Positions 18,545 through 27,203 of a stretch of DNA of 64,000 nt are shown one piece after another. The translations under genes were made by a program, and so were the position numbers. Each line of letters begins with the position of its first letter. Position 1 is the stretch's first letter. Origin of the DNA: JAJFUI01 sp963754135 (lineage in GTDB: Bacteria > Planctomycetota > Planctomycetia > Pirellulales > Thermoguttaceae); the NCBI GenBank assembly GCA_963754135.1, contig CAVWEY010000001.1, forward strand, positions 372,001 through 436,000. The letters are read 5' to 3'. The notes beneath the pieces were generated by a model, which had not been told where the DNA came from, did not search any database, and saw only the letters and a program-made list of their open reading frames with translations.

Positions 18545-19918
18545 ATGAAAACCATCATCGAGCCTTTCAAGATCAAGTCGGTCGAGCCGATCAAGTTCAC
18601 TACCGTTGACCAGCGGGAGGAAGTCCTGAGGCAAGGCGGATACAACCTCTTCGCCGTGCCCGCCGAGGACGTGCTGATCGACCTGTTGACCGACAGCGGC
18701 ACCTCGGCCATGAGCGCGGACCAGTGGGCGGGCATCATGCGCGGCGACGAATCGTACGCCGGCGCCCGCAGCTTCTTCCGCTTCCAGGACAAGATCCGCG
18801 AGCTGACCGGACTGAAGCACATCATCCCCACGCACCAAGGCCGGGCGTCGGAGCGGATCCTCTTCTCGATCGTCGGCGGCCACGGCAAGCACATCCCCAA
18901 CAACGCCCATTTCGACACCACGCGGGCCAATATCGAGTTCTCCGGCGCCGAGGCCGACGACCTGCCCACTGCCGAAGGGATCGACCCGGACGTGTTGGCC
19001 GACTTCAAGGGGAACATGAACACCGACGCGCTGCGGGAGTACATCGCCAAGGTCGGGGCGGCGAACATCCCGCTATGCATGATTACTGTCACGAACAACT
19101 CAGGCGGGGGCCAGCCGGTCTCGATGCAGAACATCCGCGAGAGCAGCCGCATCTGCCACGAGCACGGCATTCCGTTTTTCCTCGACGCCTGCCGCTTCGC
19201 CGAAAACGCCTATTTCATCAAGCTCCGCGAGCCGGGCTACGCCGACCAGCCGGTCAAGAGCATCGTGCAGGAGATGTTCTCCTACACCGACGGCTGCACG
19301 ATGAGCGCGAAGAAGGACGCCATCGTCAACATCGGCGGCTTCCTGGCCATGAACGACGACGAACTGGCCCTGAAGGCCCGCAACCTGCTCATTGTCACCG
19401 AGGGCTTTCCCACCTACGGCGGGCTGGCCGGCCGCGACCTCGAGGCCATCGCCATCGGGCTGGAGGAAGTTCTGGACGAGCACTACCTCCAGTATCGCAT
19501 CCGCTCGACGGCCTATCTGGGCGAGCGGATCGCGCGGGCCGGCGTGCCCATCCTCCAGCCGCCCGGCGGACACGCCATCTACATCAACGCCAAGAAGTTC
19601 CTGCCGCACGTGCCGGTCGAGCAATTCCCCGGGCAATCGCTGGCGGTCGAGTTGTACCGTCACGCGGGCATCCGCTCCTGCGAGATCGGCAGCGTGATGT
19701 TCGCCCGGCACGACGCCACCGGCAAGTTCATCCCGGCCTCGATGGAGCTGGTGCGGCTGGCCATCCCCCGCCGGGTCTACACCCAGAGCCACATCGACTA
19801 CGTGATCGAGGCGATCATCGAGGTCTTCCAGAACCGCGACAAGCTGCCCGGCTACCGGATCGTCGAGGAGCCGCCCATGCTGCGGCACTTTACGGCGAAG
19901 TTCGAGCCGATTGGGTAA
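18545..19918 (+). CDS. tnaA: Tryptophanase (beta-eliminating lyase family)
   Basis: PLP enzyme splitting tryptophan to indole, pyruvate and ammonia. The 457-residue protein matches the tryptophanase/tyrosine phenol-lyase family along its length: DLLTDSGTSAMSADQWAG, IIPTHQGRASE, and the PLP lysine in TMSAKKDA (Lys257). The backbone wording is closer to tyrosine phenol-lyase (KIKSVE, EMFSYTDGCTMS, NIGGFLAMNDDE). However, the two specificity positions are of tryptophanase type: Asp124 in HFDTTR, where the phenol-lyase has Thr, and His448 in LRHFTAKF, where it has Phe. I therefore favour tryptophanase. Start chosen at the ATG giving MKTIIEPFKIK. Single gene; no permease or leader peptide seen. 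Confidence 0.85.
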   Translation: MKTIIEPFKIKSVEPIKFTTVDQREEVLRQGGYNLFAVPAEDVLIDLLTDSGTSAMSADQWAGIMRGDESYAGARSFFRFQDKIRELTGLKHIIPTHQGRASERILFSIVGGHGKHIPNNAHFDTTRANIEFSGAEADDLPTAEGIDPDVLADFKGNMNTDALREYIAKVGAANIPLCMITVTNNSGGGQPVSMQNIRESSRICHEHGIPFFLDACRFAENAYFIKLREPGYADQPVKSIVQEMFSYTDGCTMSAKKDAIVNIGGFLAMNDDELALKARNLLIVTEGFPTYGGLAGRDLEAIAIGLEEVLDEHYLQYRIRSTAYLGERIARAGVPILQPPGGHAIYINAKKFLPHVPVEQFPGQSLAVELYRHAGIRSCEIGSVMFARHDATGKFIPASMELVRLAIPRRVYTQSHIDYVIEAIIEVFQNRDKLPGYRIVEEPPMLRHFTAKFEPIG

Positions 19919-19987
19919 GGCTGCGATTGCAGTGGAGTTGCGGATGATGGGGACGGAGCACGGTCTGATCGCGGCGCGGTGCGCCGG

Positions 19988-20953
19988 CTAGAACTTGTTG
20001 CCGTTGATCGTCTGGCCGTCGGCGCGGTCGCCCAGCAGGCTATGCGCCACCGGGTCGATCGTGTAGTTCATCATATGCACCGAGCCGTCGCAGAAAACCA
20101 TCTGAAAGCCGTTCAGGTGCGCGGCGCCGAATGCGTAACTCCCTCCGATGCCGGGAGTGTCAGGTCCGGGCTGAAAGTTCGGGTCGTTGTTGGTCCAGCG
20201 GATCGTATCCCAGTCGTCGCCGGTATCAAACAGTTGATCGTCCGATGGGCTGACGCCGTCGTAGTAGTGGTCCGAGTCGCAGCGTCTTTCGCCCGCCAGG
20301 TAGGTGTTGCTGGTGCCGTCGGTGACGTCGCGCAAGGCCACCGCGCTGTGCAGGAAGACGACGCCTCCGTCGCTTCCCCCGGCATTGCTTGCCCACGCGC
20401 TGGGCGTCATTGCGTCGCCGGCGGAGAGCGTGCTGGGGCCCATCCACATTCCGCCGAGGGTATCCATGGTTCCGGCGGATGCCGCATAATCGCTGCGGGC
20501 GCCGAGCGGCGGCTTGGTCAGGTTAAAGTAGCTGATGACCGGGGTTTGCGGGTAGGTTCCCGGAGGGCGGCGGCTGGGACAAGACCAGGCCTCCAGGGGC
20601 GTGGCCTCCCGTTGCGTGATGGCGGCCTGCCTCGCGGCGCCCGTCATCCCGGCGCCCAGATCGTGCAGCGTCTGCTGCTCCATGTAGGGCAGGATGCTGA
20701 AGGCCCAGCCGCCCGGCTGGCGGCTGCCGAAGCCGCGGTCGGGGTCGCCGACCCACCAGTTCCCCCAGCCGCCCGTGGGCAGGACTCCGTTGATCTGCTC
20801 ATGGTTCAAGCAGGCCAGCCCGATCTGTTTCAGATGATTGGCGCACTGCACCTGCCGGGCCGCCTCCCGCGCCGCCTGCACCGCCGGCAACAAGAGCGCG
20901 ATCAGAATGCCGATGATCGTGATCACCACCAAAAGCTCCACTAAAGTAAAACC
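19988..20953 (-). CDS. DUF1559 prepilin-like protein, start codon unclear
   Basis: Contains the type IV pilin-like motif GFTLVELLVVITIIGILIAL at the N-terminus, then PAVQAAREAARQVQCANHLKQ, the standard DUF1559 opening, and ends with the characteristic VFCDGSVHMMNYTID. Such proteins are abundant in planctomycetes and are thought to be processed like pseudopilins and exported; their role is unsettled. Gly of the motif is at 20953. No ATG lies in frame upstream; an ATG at the repeat edge is one base out of phase. GTG at 20941 is a possible but unlikely start because it would delete GFTL. The heptad repeat adjoining the motif may have disturbed the original start. Confidence 0.85.
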   Translation of the reverse strand, partial: GFTLVELLVVITIIGILIALLLPAVQAAREAARQVQCANHLKQIGLACLNHEQINGVLPTGGWGNWWVGDPDRGFGSRQPGGWAFSILPYMEQQTLHDLGAGMTGAARQAAITQREATPLEAWSCPSRRPPGTYPQTPVISYFNLTKPPLGARSDYAASAGTMDTLGGMWMGPSTLSAGDAMTPSAWASNAGGSDGGVVFLHSAVALRDVTDGTSNTYLAGERRCDSDHYYDGVSPSDDQLFDTGDDWDTIRWTNNDPNFQPGPDTPGIGGSYAFGAAHLNGFQMVFCDGSVHMMNYTIDPVAHSLLGDRADGQTINGNKF

Positions 20954-21187
20954 ACATTTGGGATTTGGGACTTGGGATTTGGGATTTGATGATTGGCGTT
21001 CACCGACTTGACGATGGTCCGTAACAACAGATACTGTATCTCTCCATAAGTCACCGTGTCAACCTGTTCTTGAAATGACCCCGATAGAGCAACGAACGGG
21101 CGCGGCGGACTGTTGGCTGTTTTCGCCGAAGTCCGCCGGCGCTCGTCGCTGCAATCCCAAATCCCGAATCAACAAATCCCAAATTGC
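20954..21187. repeat. Heptad repeat tracts flanking a short gap
   Basis: GGGATTTGGGACTTGGGATT at about 20958-20987 and the inverse CCCAAATCCCGAATC...AAATCCCAAA at about 21154-21183 bracket some 170 bases with no gene. The two tracts are inverted relative to each other. Confidence 0.75.
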
Positions 21188-21973
21188 CTACCGCCGTTTC
21201 CTCCAGGCGTAGCAGAGCAGGCCGGCCAGTCCCGCAGCCAGTAGCGCTAGCGTGCCCGGCTCGGGAACCGGGCGCTCGCCTGGCCGAACACGTCGATCTC
21301 CCACAAGTCTTGATCTCCGTACCAGTTGGGATTGCCGGGGTTTTTCGTTGGGACAGCAGAGACGGAGCCGTTCATGTTGAACGTGAACTCGAGCGCCTTG
21401 ACGTTCGTGACCATCGCCGCCCCGGTTCCGCCGCTGTCCTGCGTGGTAACCAGCACTGATCCTTGTGTGTTGGCTCCCAGGACGCCGGTGCCGTACAGTT
21501 GAACGAACGTCGATGGGTTCGCAACGGTCGAATAATAGACCGTATAGCTCTGTTGAACCCAATATGCGGCGCCGATCGTGAAGCTTTGGATCTTGGTGAC
21601 GTCGTAGCCGGCCGTATTGGTGCCTGTATTGAACGTGAGCGTCACCGTGGGCGTGGTCGGTACCCCGGTGCTCGGGTCGTTGGGGTAGAAAACGTAGCTC
21701 TGAGAGCTGTAGTTCACACTCCCCTGGCCGTTAGTGAGCGACCCATCGAAGAGGCCGTTCAGGCCTATCGGAGCGTTCTGGTCCGTGTAGGCGCCGGTAA
21801 CGCTGATGCTGCCGAAGGTGGGCTCGTTGCTGTTGGACAGATCCGAGGTGGCGGCGGGGTAGGCTGCGTAGGTCCCGGATTGCTGAAGCGAGGTGAGGGG
21901 GGTTGCCCAAGCGGAAGACGCAACGAGCATCACAACCGACGCACAGACGATGAAAGTGGACGCGCAATCTCAT
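21188..21973 (-). CDS. PEP-CTERM sorting-domain protein, two frameshifts
   Basis: Exported protein of about 260 residues ending in PVPEPGTLALLAAGLAGLLC then YAWRKRR: the PEP motif, a hydrophobic helix and a basic tail recognised by exosortases. The N-terminus is a signal peptide ending ASSAWA. The body (beta-rich, many Thr/Ser/Asn) has no recognised domain. AAGGAGAA precedes the ATG at 21973. Two breaks: near 21963 (TTGCGCGTCC; two bases missing) between MRLR and STFIVCASVVM, and near 21273 (GAGCGCCCGG; one base missing) just before PVPEPG. Both contain GCGC. It lies downstream of the ECF sigma/FecR pair. Confidence 0.8.
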
Positions 21974-22202
21974 GACAGTTCTCCTTGAGGGGAGGCTTCC
22001 CTCCCGGTTGGAACGCGGCCGCCCGCACCGTGCCGGAAACACTCCGGCAGTCCGGCGCGAGGCCGGCCAATCTCACACACGATAGATCATGGTCTTACGG
22101 TTCAGTGAAAGGGTTCGCCCACGCGGCGTGTGGAACCCCGGGAAAATGGACGACGGGCGGAAACCGAAAAGGTTCCGCGGCTGCCCGCTCTTGCGGCTTC
22201 GT

Positions 22203-24164
22203 TTACGGACCATTCATGGGATTGTCTCCTTTGTTTGTCGCAGGCGCACCGCGTGTGCCTGCTTCGGACGGCACACGCAATGTGCCTGTTACATTCGGTT
22301 CGCCGAGATAAAGCCGCTCGATGGTCTGGGGCGAGAGGGCCTGGTTGAAAATAGCCAGCTCGTCGATCCCCCCCTGCCAATACCAGGCGAAATATCGCCC
22401 GTTCATCTCCGGCTGGTCGCTCATGTAGGCGTCGGTCTCCCGCGATTGGTGCGGCAGCCGATGCTCAGGCTGGCCACCGGCGGCTGAGCGAGGATGCCGG
22501 CGAGGCGGACAGGAGGCCACCTCTTTGCCGTTGCGGTAGAGGTGCAAGGTGGCGCCGTCGGCCACCAGGGCGACGTGCTGCCAGAGGCGCAAGGGGAAGG
22601 GGGAGTCGCGCCCCTCGCGGACCTCGACCCGCTGCCCGTCCCGCTGCGTCACGCAGACGCATAAGTCCCCGTCGTCCCGGTACAAGCAGAGCTGGAACTG
22701 CCCCGTGTTCTCATGCTGTTGGTCGGGGATGCCCCAGTTGCTGGCGATCATGGCCCACTCCGGGCGGCTGGCGGCCATGACCCAGGCCGCGACGGTCAAC
22801 CGGCCGTTCGCGGTCTTGGGGTAGTCGTGTACGAACACGCGGTCGCGGACTCCCGGCCCACGGAGCCAAAGGCCCTCGCCGAAGCGGCCGGGCACGTAGG
22901 CCGGGCCGGGTTCATCGCCCAGCCGCAACTCCCCGTGGTGGCCGCCCGGAGCGGAATCGAAGACCACCTGGCGACGCCGTTCGGCGCCAGGCCGTTCCAT
23001 GCGGTAGTACGCCGCCGGGTTGAGCGACAACACGAGTCCGGCGTAGGCTTCGGCGTCGCGGACGGACTGCGGCGGCGGCATGGCGCGGACGAACGCCGGG
23101 GCGGCAGTGTCCTTCTCGCGTGCGATCGCGCGGATGACGAGTTCGCCGGCGCCGACGCGGACTGACTCGCCTTCGCGGCACACCTGCTGGTGATTCCCGC
23201 TGTCCCCGCCGCCGACCGTTGCCACCTGGACGTGCACTCGGAACACCTCCGCGTTCGTGTGACCCTCCCGCGTGACCTCGACGCCGAACTCGGTGCCCAG
23301 GTCGGTCACAATGGCGGTAGGGGTTCTCACGACGAACAAGGGATTAGGGATTAGCGATTGGGGATTAGAGATTTCTTGATTTGGGATTTGGGATTTGGGA
23401 TTTGCCTCGCCCTCGCCCCCCGCCCCTCGCCCCTCGCCCCTCTTTTCCACTCGCGCGGTCAGTTTCCCAAGCGAAAGGAAGCCGCCAGTGGTGGAATCAA
23501 CTTCGTAGGTGCAGGGTCCCTGGAGAATGACCTTCGCCCCGCTCTGGTAGCTGATTTCCATCAGACCGGAGACTAACTCGTACTTGCGGCCCAGCGGGAT
23601 GGTTTCGTCGCGGGGGACAGTTTGGGGATCGGCCCAGCGGCAGCCGGCCATGCCCGAAATCCGGCCGACGGATTGCGGCTCCGGTGGTTCGCGGATAACG
23701 GCCGCCGAGTCCGCCGGGGGCGAAAATTGAACCACTTGCGGGGTGTTGTGATCGGACACCTTCCATGCCCAGGTGGTCAGCAATCCGGCTCCCACCAGCA
23801 GTGCGGAGGCCGCGTAGGAGAAGAGCCAACCAACAACAGGAGACCGCAGCGAGAATGCCGGGGAGGAAACGGAGGAATCTGTGATGATGACCGGCAGCCC
23901 GGATAGCGTGCAGCCGGCGGCGGGGGAAACGGGCGGAGAATCCGCCGGTTGGCCGTCCTTTGTCCGGTCCTGCCGCGCCGGGGTCATCGCCGTTTCCAGC
24001 ATGGCCTGAAGGAGGGTGTAGCGGGCGACCACCTCGCGGGCGGACGGCGAGTTGGCCAGAGAATCGTTCAGACGCGCCGCCTGTCCGGCCGATAACGTCC
24101 CCTCCCGCAACGCTGCGACCAGCTCGCGCAACTCCTCATCGGCTGTCGGCCGCAGCGCCGTCAT
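22203..24164 (-). CDS. FecR-domain anti-sigma-like protein with LamG domain
   Basis: A 653-residue product of the planctomycete FecR/LamG type. Residues 1-50 form the helical cytoplasmic part (sigma-factor contact). A membrane helix follows near 115-135 (LFSYAASALLVGAGLLTTW). The FecR core is at about 190-340 (VVRTPTAIVTDLGTEFGVEV), and a LamG-like sugar-binding fold at about 400-620 (VAAWVMAASRPEW, WQHVALVADGATLHLYRNGKEVA). Two compensating frame changes around 22450-22505 scramble some 18 codons; the alternate frame there reads LAGILAQPPVASLSIGC, the expected strand. A heptad tract encodes about 254-276, and the last 20 or so residues (GTLRVPSEAG...) derive from another repeat. The start overlaps the sigma gene stop. 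Confidence 0.82.
   Translation of the reverse strand: MTALRPTADEELRELVAALREGTLSAGQAARLNDSLANSPSAREVVARYTLLQAMLETAMTPARQDRTKDGQPADSPPVSPAAGCTLSGLPVIITDSSVSSPAFSLRSPVVGWLFSYAASALLVGAGLLTTWAWKVSDHNTPQVVQFSPPADSAAVIREPPEPQSVGRISGMAGCRWADPQTVPRDETIPLGRKYELVSGLMEISYQSGAKVILQGPCTYEVDSTTGGFLSLGKLTARVEKRGEGRGAGGEGEANPKSQIPNQEISNPQSLIPNPLFVVRTPTAIVTDLGTEFGVEVTREGHTNAEVFRVHVQVATVGGGDSGNHQQVCREGESVRVGAGELVIRAIAREKDTAAPAFVRAMPPPQSVRDAEAYAGLVLSLNPAAYYRMERPGAERRRQVVFDSAPGGHHGELRLGDEPGPAYVPGRFGEGLWLRGPGVRDRVFVHDYPKTANGRLTVAAWVMAASRPEWAMIASNWGIPDQQHENTGQFQLCLYRDDGDLCVCVTQRDGQRVEVREGRDSPFPLRLWQHVALVADGATLHLYRNGKEVASCPPRRHPRSAAGGQPEHRLPHQSRETDAYMSDQPEMNGRYFAWYWQGGIDELAIFNQALSPQTIERLYLGEPNVTGTLRVPSEAGTRGAPATNKGDNPMNGP
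22233..22300. repeat. GGCACACG / CGTGTGCC repeat forming the C-terminus of the FecR gene
   Basis: Inverted units GCGCACCGCGTGTGCCTG and GGCACACGCAATGTGCCTG followed by TTACATT, the same family as 9481, 16003 and 33921. On the minus strand it encodes GTLRVP and following residues. Confidence 0.75.
23338..23440. repeat. Heptad (GGGATTT/GGGATTA) and CGCCCCT tracts inside the FecR gene
   Basis: About eight imperfect GGGATT(T/A) units at 23341-23402 followed by CGCCCCTCGCCCCTCGCCCC-type repeats. Read in frame they give the stretch from EGRGAGGEGE through NPKSQIPNQEISNPQ. The flanking FecR core is intact, so the insert lies in a surface loop or linker. Confidence 0.8.
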
Positions 24165-24688
24165 CGTTTATCCTTTCCGTCCAGCCCGCGCTCGATGCAG
24201 TCGTACAACTCGTTGTGAATCCGCTGCAATGCCTTGTACACGGCCGATTCCGTACGGCCGACGGCAGCGGCGATCTCCTTCACGCTTTGCGCGGATTGGT
24301 ATCTCAGGCCCAACAACTCGCGGTCGCGCGGCGGCAGCAATTCCACGCAGCCGTCCAGCAGTTCCGCCCGCGCGCTCGCGGTTTCGCTCAACTCCAGGAC
24401 GGTGTTTGCGAGTGCTTCCACCACGTCGTGGCTGAAGATCATCTTCAGCCGTTTGCAGTGCCGATGATAGGCAAGGACTTCAAGCTGCGCAACCCGGCAG
24501 GCCCAACGGACGAAGTTGCTGCCGGGTTGGTATTCCGCAAACTTGCGCCACAGGACCGTGGCCACGTCTTGAAGGACGTCGTTGGCGTCGGCGCCGTTGA
24601 CCACGTGGGCGCGGATATAGGCGTAGATCCGCCGCTGCCCGCCGGCGTACAATTCAAGGAACCGGTCCGTAGTCGACGAGTTGTGCAT
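24161..24688 (-). CDS. ECF RNA polymerase sigma factor (Rhodopirellula/Verrucomicrobium group)
   Basis: Sigma-70 family factor of 175 residues with only regions 2 and 4. Region 2: RRIYAYIRAHVVNGADANDVLQ then EYQPGSNFVRWACRVA. Region 4: LLPPRDRELLGLRYQSAQSVKEIAAAVGRTESAVYKALQR, a helix-turn-helix. The wording matches the group that always precedes FecR/LamG genes in these phyla. Its stop overlaps the FecR start in ATGA, indicating translational coupling, and the FecR protein is the likely membrane-bound regulator. Start at 24688 (MHNSSTTDRFLEL); an in-frame ATG at 24721 is an alternative. Target genes unknown; the PEP-CTERM gene downstream is a candidate. Confidence 0.9.
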   Translation of the reverse strand: MHNSSTTDRFLELYAGGQRRIYAYIRAHVVNGADANDVLQDVATVLWRKFAEYQPGSNFVRWACRVAQLEVLAYHRHCKRLKMIFSHDVVEALANTVLELSETASARAELLDGCVELLPPRDRELLGLRYQSAQSVKEIAAAVGRTESAVYKALQRIHNELYDCIERGLDGKDKR

Positions 24689-24909
24689 AGCCCCATCACT
24701 CGGAGAGTGGACGACGCCCATCCTCCCAGTAAACCCAGTAAGAGCTAACTTCAGTCTAATCAGATACGTCAGATTGTGGAAAAATTTGGAATCCGGTTTC
24801 CGTGCAAGCCAACACGCGTCTGGGAATCGAACGGGCGTCTCAGGTCACAACTCCTTGCGCTGACAGTTCTTGGGACAATGCGACCGGCGACCTGACCGGG
24901 CTCCGAGCC

Positions 24910-24938
24910 TTCATCGGACGAGCGGTTCGTGATATACT
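24910..24938 (+). promoter_or_regulatory. Possible promoter for the DUF4434 gene
   Basis: TTCATC (24910-24915), 17-base spacer, TATACT (24933-24938), 45 bases before the ATG at 24983. The -10 box is good, the -35 weak. The rest of the 24689-24982 gap shows nothing else. Confidence 0.35.
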
Positions 24939-24982
24939 CGCTGCTGTCCCCATAGCACCACACACTTCCCGGCCCACCTGCC

Positions 24983-26854
24983 ATGCTCCGCACCCTTGTT
25001 GTGATTGCCGGCGTGCTTCTGGTATGTCCGTCGGGCCTTGCCGCCGAGCCGGCGCCGGCCGTTTCGCTGACCCTCATTCCCCCTTCGCCCGTCTCCGACC
25101 GGATAGCGATCGACATACGCGGCGCGGTGTGGAACCGCGAGGAGACGGCACGGGCTTTCGAGGTGAGCATCTACCTGGACGAGGAGAGGCCGGAGCACTT
25201 GCTGAAGCAGACGAGCGTGACGGTTGCGCCGGAGCGGCCGCCGGCGTTGCCTTCCGTTGGCCGACAGCAGGCTCCCGGGGCAAGCATGAGGTCCTGTGCG
25301 TGGCCCGCCCCACGGATCGCCCAACGGAGCCTGTCCGCGCGTCGCGCAGCCGCTGGAAGTCCTTTCCACCGGTGTCCGCTCCACGCGGCGGCTTGGCGGG
25401 GCCTGGGTCGACATCTACCATCACGACGAGGCCGAGGGCGTGCCCTTCAACGCCGAACTGGGCAAGATGACCGGCCCGCAGTGGCGCGAATTGGTCCGCG
25501 CCATGCACGAGGTGGACCAGAACCTGCTGGTCATCACCATGATGTTCCAGAACTTCACCCATCGCGGCCAGCACAAGATCGAAAGCGAAGGCTACCCGGG
25601 CAAGGCTTACTACCCGTCGGGACTCTATCCCGGCCGAATGCCCATCGCCTCGCCGGACCCGCTGGAGACGATTCTTGCCGAGGCCGACCGGCTGGGGATG
25701 CACGTCATGCCGGGGGTGGGCTGCTACGCCTTCTTCGATTACACGCCGGCGTCGCTGGCCTGGCACAAGCGGGTGGCCGACGAGTTATGGCGGCGCTACG
25801 GCCATCACCCGTCGTTCTACGGTTGGTACGTGAGCGACGAGAAGGACGGAGAGCTAGGCGATAGCGAGGAGCGGCGGGAAATCGTGGACTTCTTCCGCGG
25901 CTTTCGGGCCCACGTCCGCCGGCTGGCGCCGACAAGCCGGTGTTGCTGGCCACGAATTGCTTCCGCCTCCGCGGCGCCGAAGAGACGTACCGCAAACTGC
26001 TTCCGGAGTTGGACATCCTCTGCCCGTTTGGTTTTCATCGCATGCCGCCGGACGATTGGACGGGCGAGGACGCCGCCAGGTTGCTCCAATCGCTGTGCGA
26101 CGAGGCGGGCTGCCATCTCTGGATGGAAGTGGAAACCTGTCTCTTCCGCAACGGCGTTGAGCTGCACCCCCGGCCCATCGAATCGGTGGCGAATGATCTG
26201 ATGCGGTTCCCCAACTTCGAGAAGATCATGCACTACCAGTTTCCGGGGCTGATGAGCGGGCCGGGGATGTCGCGGCAGCCGGGCGGGCCGGCCGCGCGGG
26301 AATTGTACGATGCTTACGCCCGCTTCCTCCGCGAGGGCGTGCCGCCGCGACTTGCCCATGCCGCGCTCGGCAAGCCCGTGCAACTTGCCGCCTCGCCCGA
26401 CGCCGGCCATCCGGGCCGTGGGCCGGGCGGCCTCGTGGACGGCCGGCGGGCTTCGGAAGATTACCGCGACCCGCAATGGATGGGCTTCCTCGGCAACGAT
26501 TTCGAGGCCGTGGTGGACCTCGGTGGCGCTGTGGACGTGACCGCGATTGGGCTGCGCCGCCTGCAACTGACCTGGGCCGGCATCTATCAGCCCAAGGAAG
26601 TGCGGTTCGCCGTCTCCGACGACGGCAAGCAGTTCACGGAAGTTGCCAAGGTCGGCCCGTCCCTGGGCCCCGCCGACCCCGGCCCGGAAATCGCTGTCCT
26701 GCGGGCCGAGAGCCTTAAGGCTCGCGGGCGGTGGGTCCGTGTCCGTGCCGTCAGCGTAGGAGCTATTCCGCCGGGCCGATGGCACACCGGCGCCAAGGCT
26801 TGGCTGTTCGTCGACGAATTGCTGGTCAACCCAAAGCATGGGAAGGGCCTGTGA
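24983..26854 (+). CDS. Secreted DUF4434 TIM-barrel protein with discoidin-like C-terminus, three frameshifts
   Basis: Probable secreted glycoside hydrolase-like protein of about 625 residues. A signal peptide (MLRTLVVIAGVLLVCPSGLAA) precedes an Ig-like segment. The DUF4434 barrel starts at GGAWVDIYHHDEAEG and contains FYGWYVSDEKDG, with a candidate catalytic acid pair, and CHLWMEVETCLF. The last 150 residues (DFEAVVDLGGAVDVTAIGLR...) look like an F5/8 discoidin sugar-binding fold. Frames change three times, each consistent with one lost base and each next to GCGC: about 25227 (TTGCGCCGG), 25340 (CCGCGCGTC) and 25928 (TGGCGCCGA). Continuous protein similarity on both sides argues against decay. 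Substrate unknown. Confidence 0.75.
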
Positions 26855-27122
26855 ATGCAGGCAAGGGCCGGAGCGGATACGTCTTTCGAGGCATTCGGCC
26901 AGGACTCCGTCTTGAACACGCAACCACCGATACCGTAAGGCATTACGTCGCCGACTGCGACGTGCGAAATCGGCATTCTGGGGTGGGTTGCCGGGTGTCC
27001 GCCGGCCGATATAATACGAGTATATCTTGGGGCGGTCTGCCTGGGGCCTGTGAGCGGCGTCCCGGCCGGCGAGGCTGGCGGAAGGTCCGAAAAAGAATTC
27101 CGCGGCCGGCGGCTGTTAGCCG

Positions 27123-27151
27123 TTGACAGAGTCCGAGCGGACTGATAAACT
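27123..27151 (+). promoter_or_regulatory. rRNA operon promoter
   Basis: Perfect TTGACA at 27123-27128 and TAAACT at 27146-27151, 17 bases apart, upstream of boxA and the 23S gene. The position and strength suit a rRNA promoter and imply that 23S-5S is transcribed without 16S. Confidence 0.6.
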
Positions 27152-27188
27152 CCATGTTTCGCCAATTCGGGAGCCGAGTTGGCTGAAG

Positions 27189-27203
27189 CGCTCTTTGACA
27201 ATT
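27189..27203 (+). promoter_or_regulatory. boxA-like antitermination site
   Basis: CGCTCTTTGACAATT closely matches the rRNA boxA core TGCTCTTTAACA, at which Nus factors assemble. The leader that follows (27204-27420) has a long hairpin with arms GGATCGGAC and GTCCGATCC and an inner CTGGCCGCTTTAGCGGCCAG stem. Confidence 0.65.
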
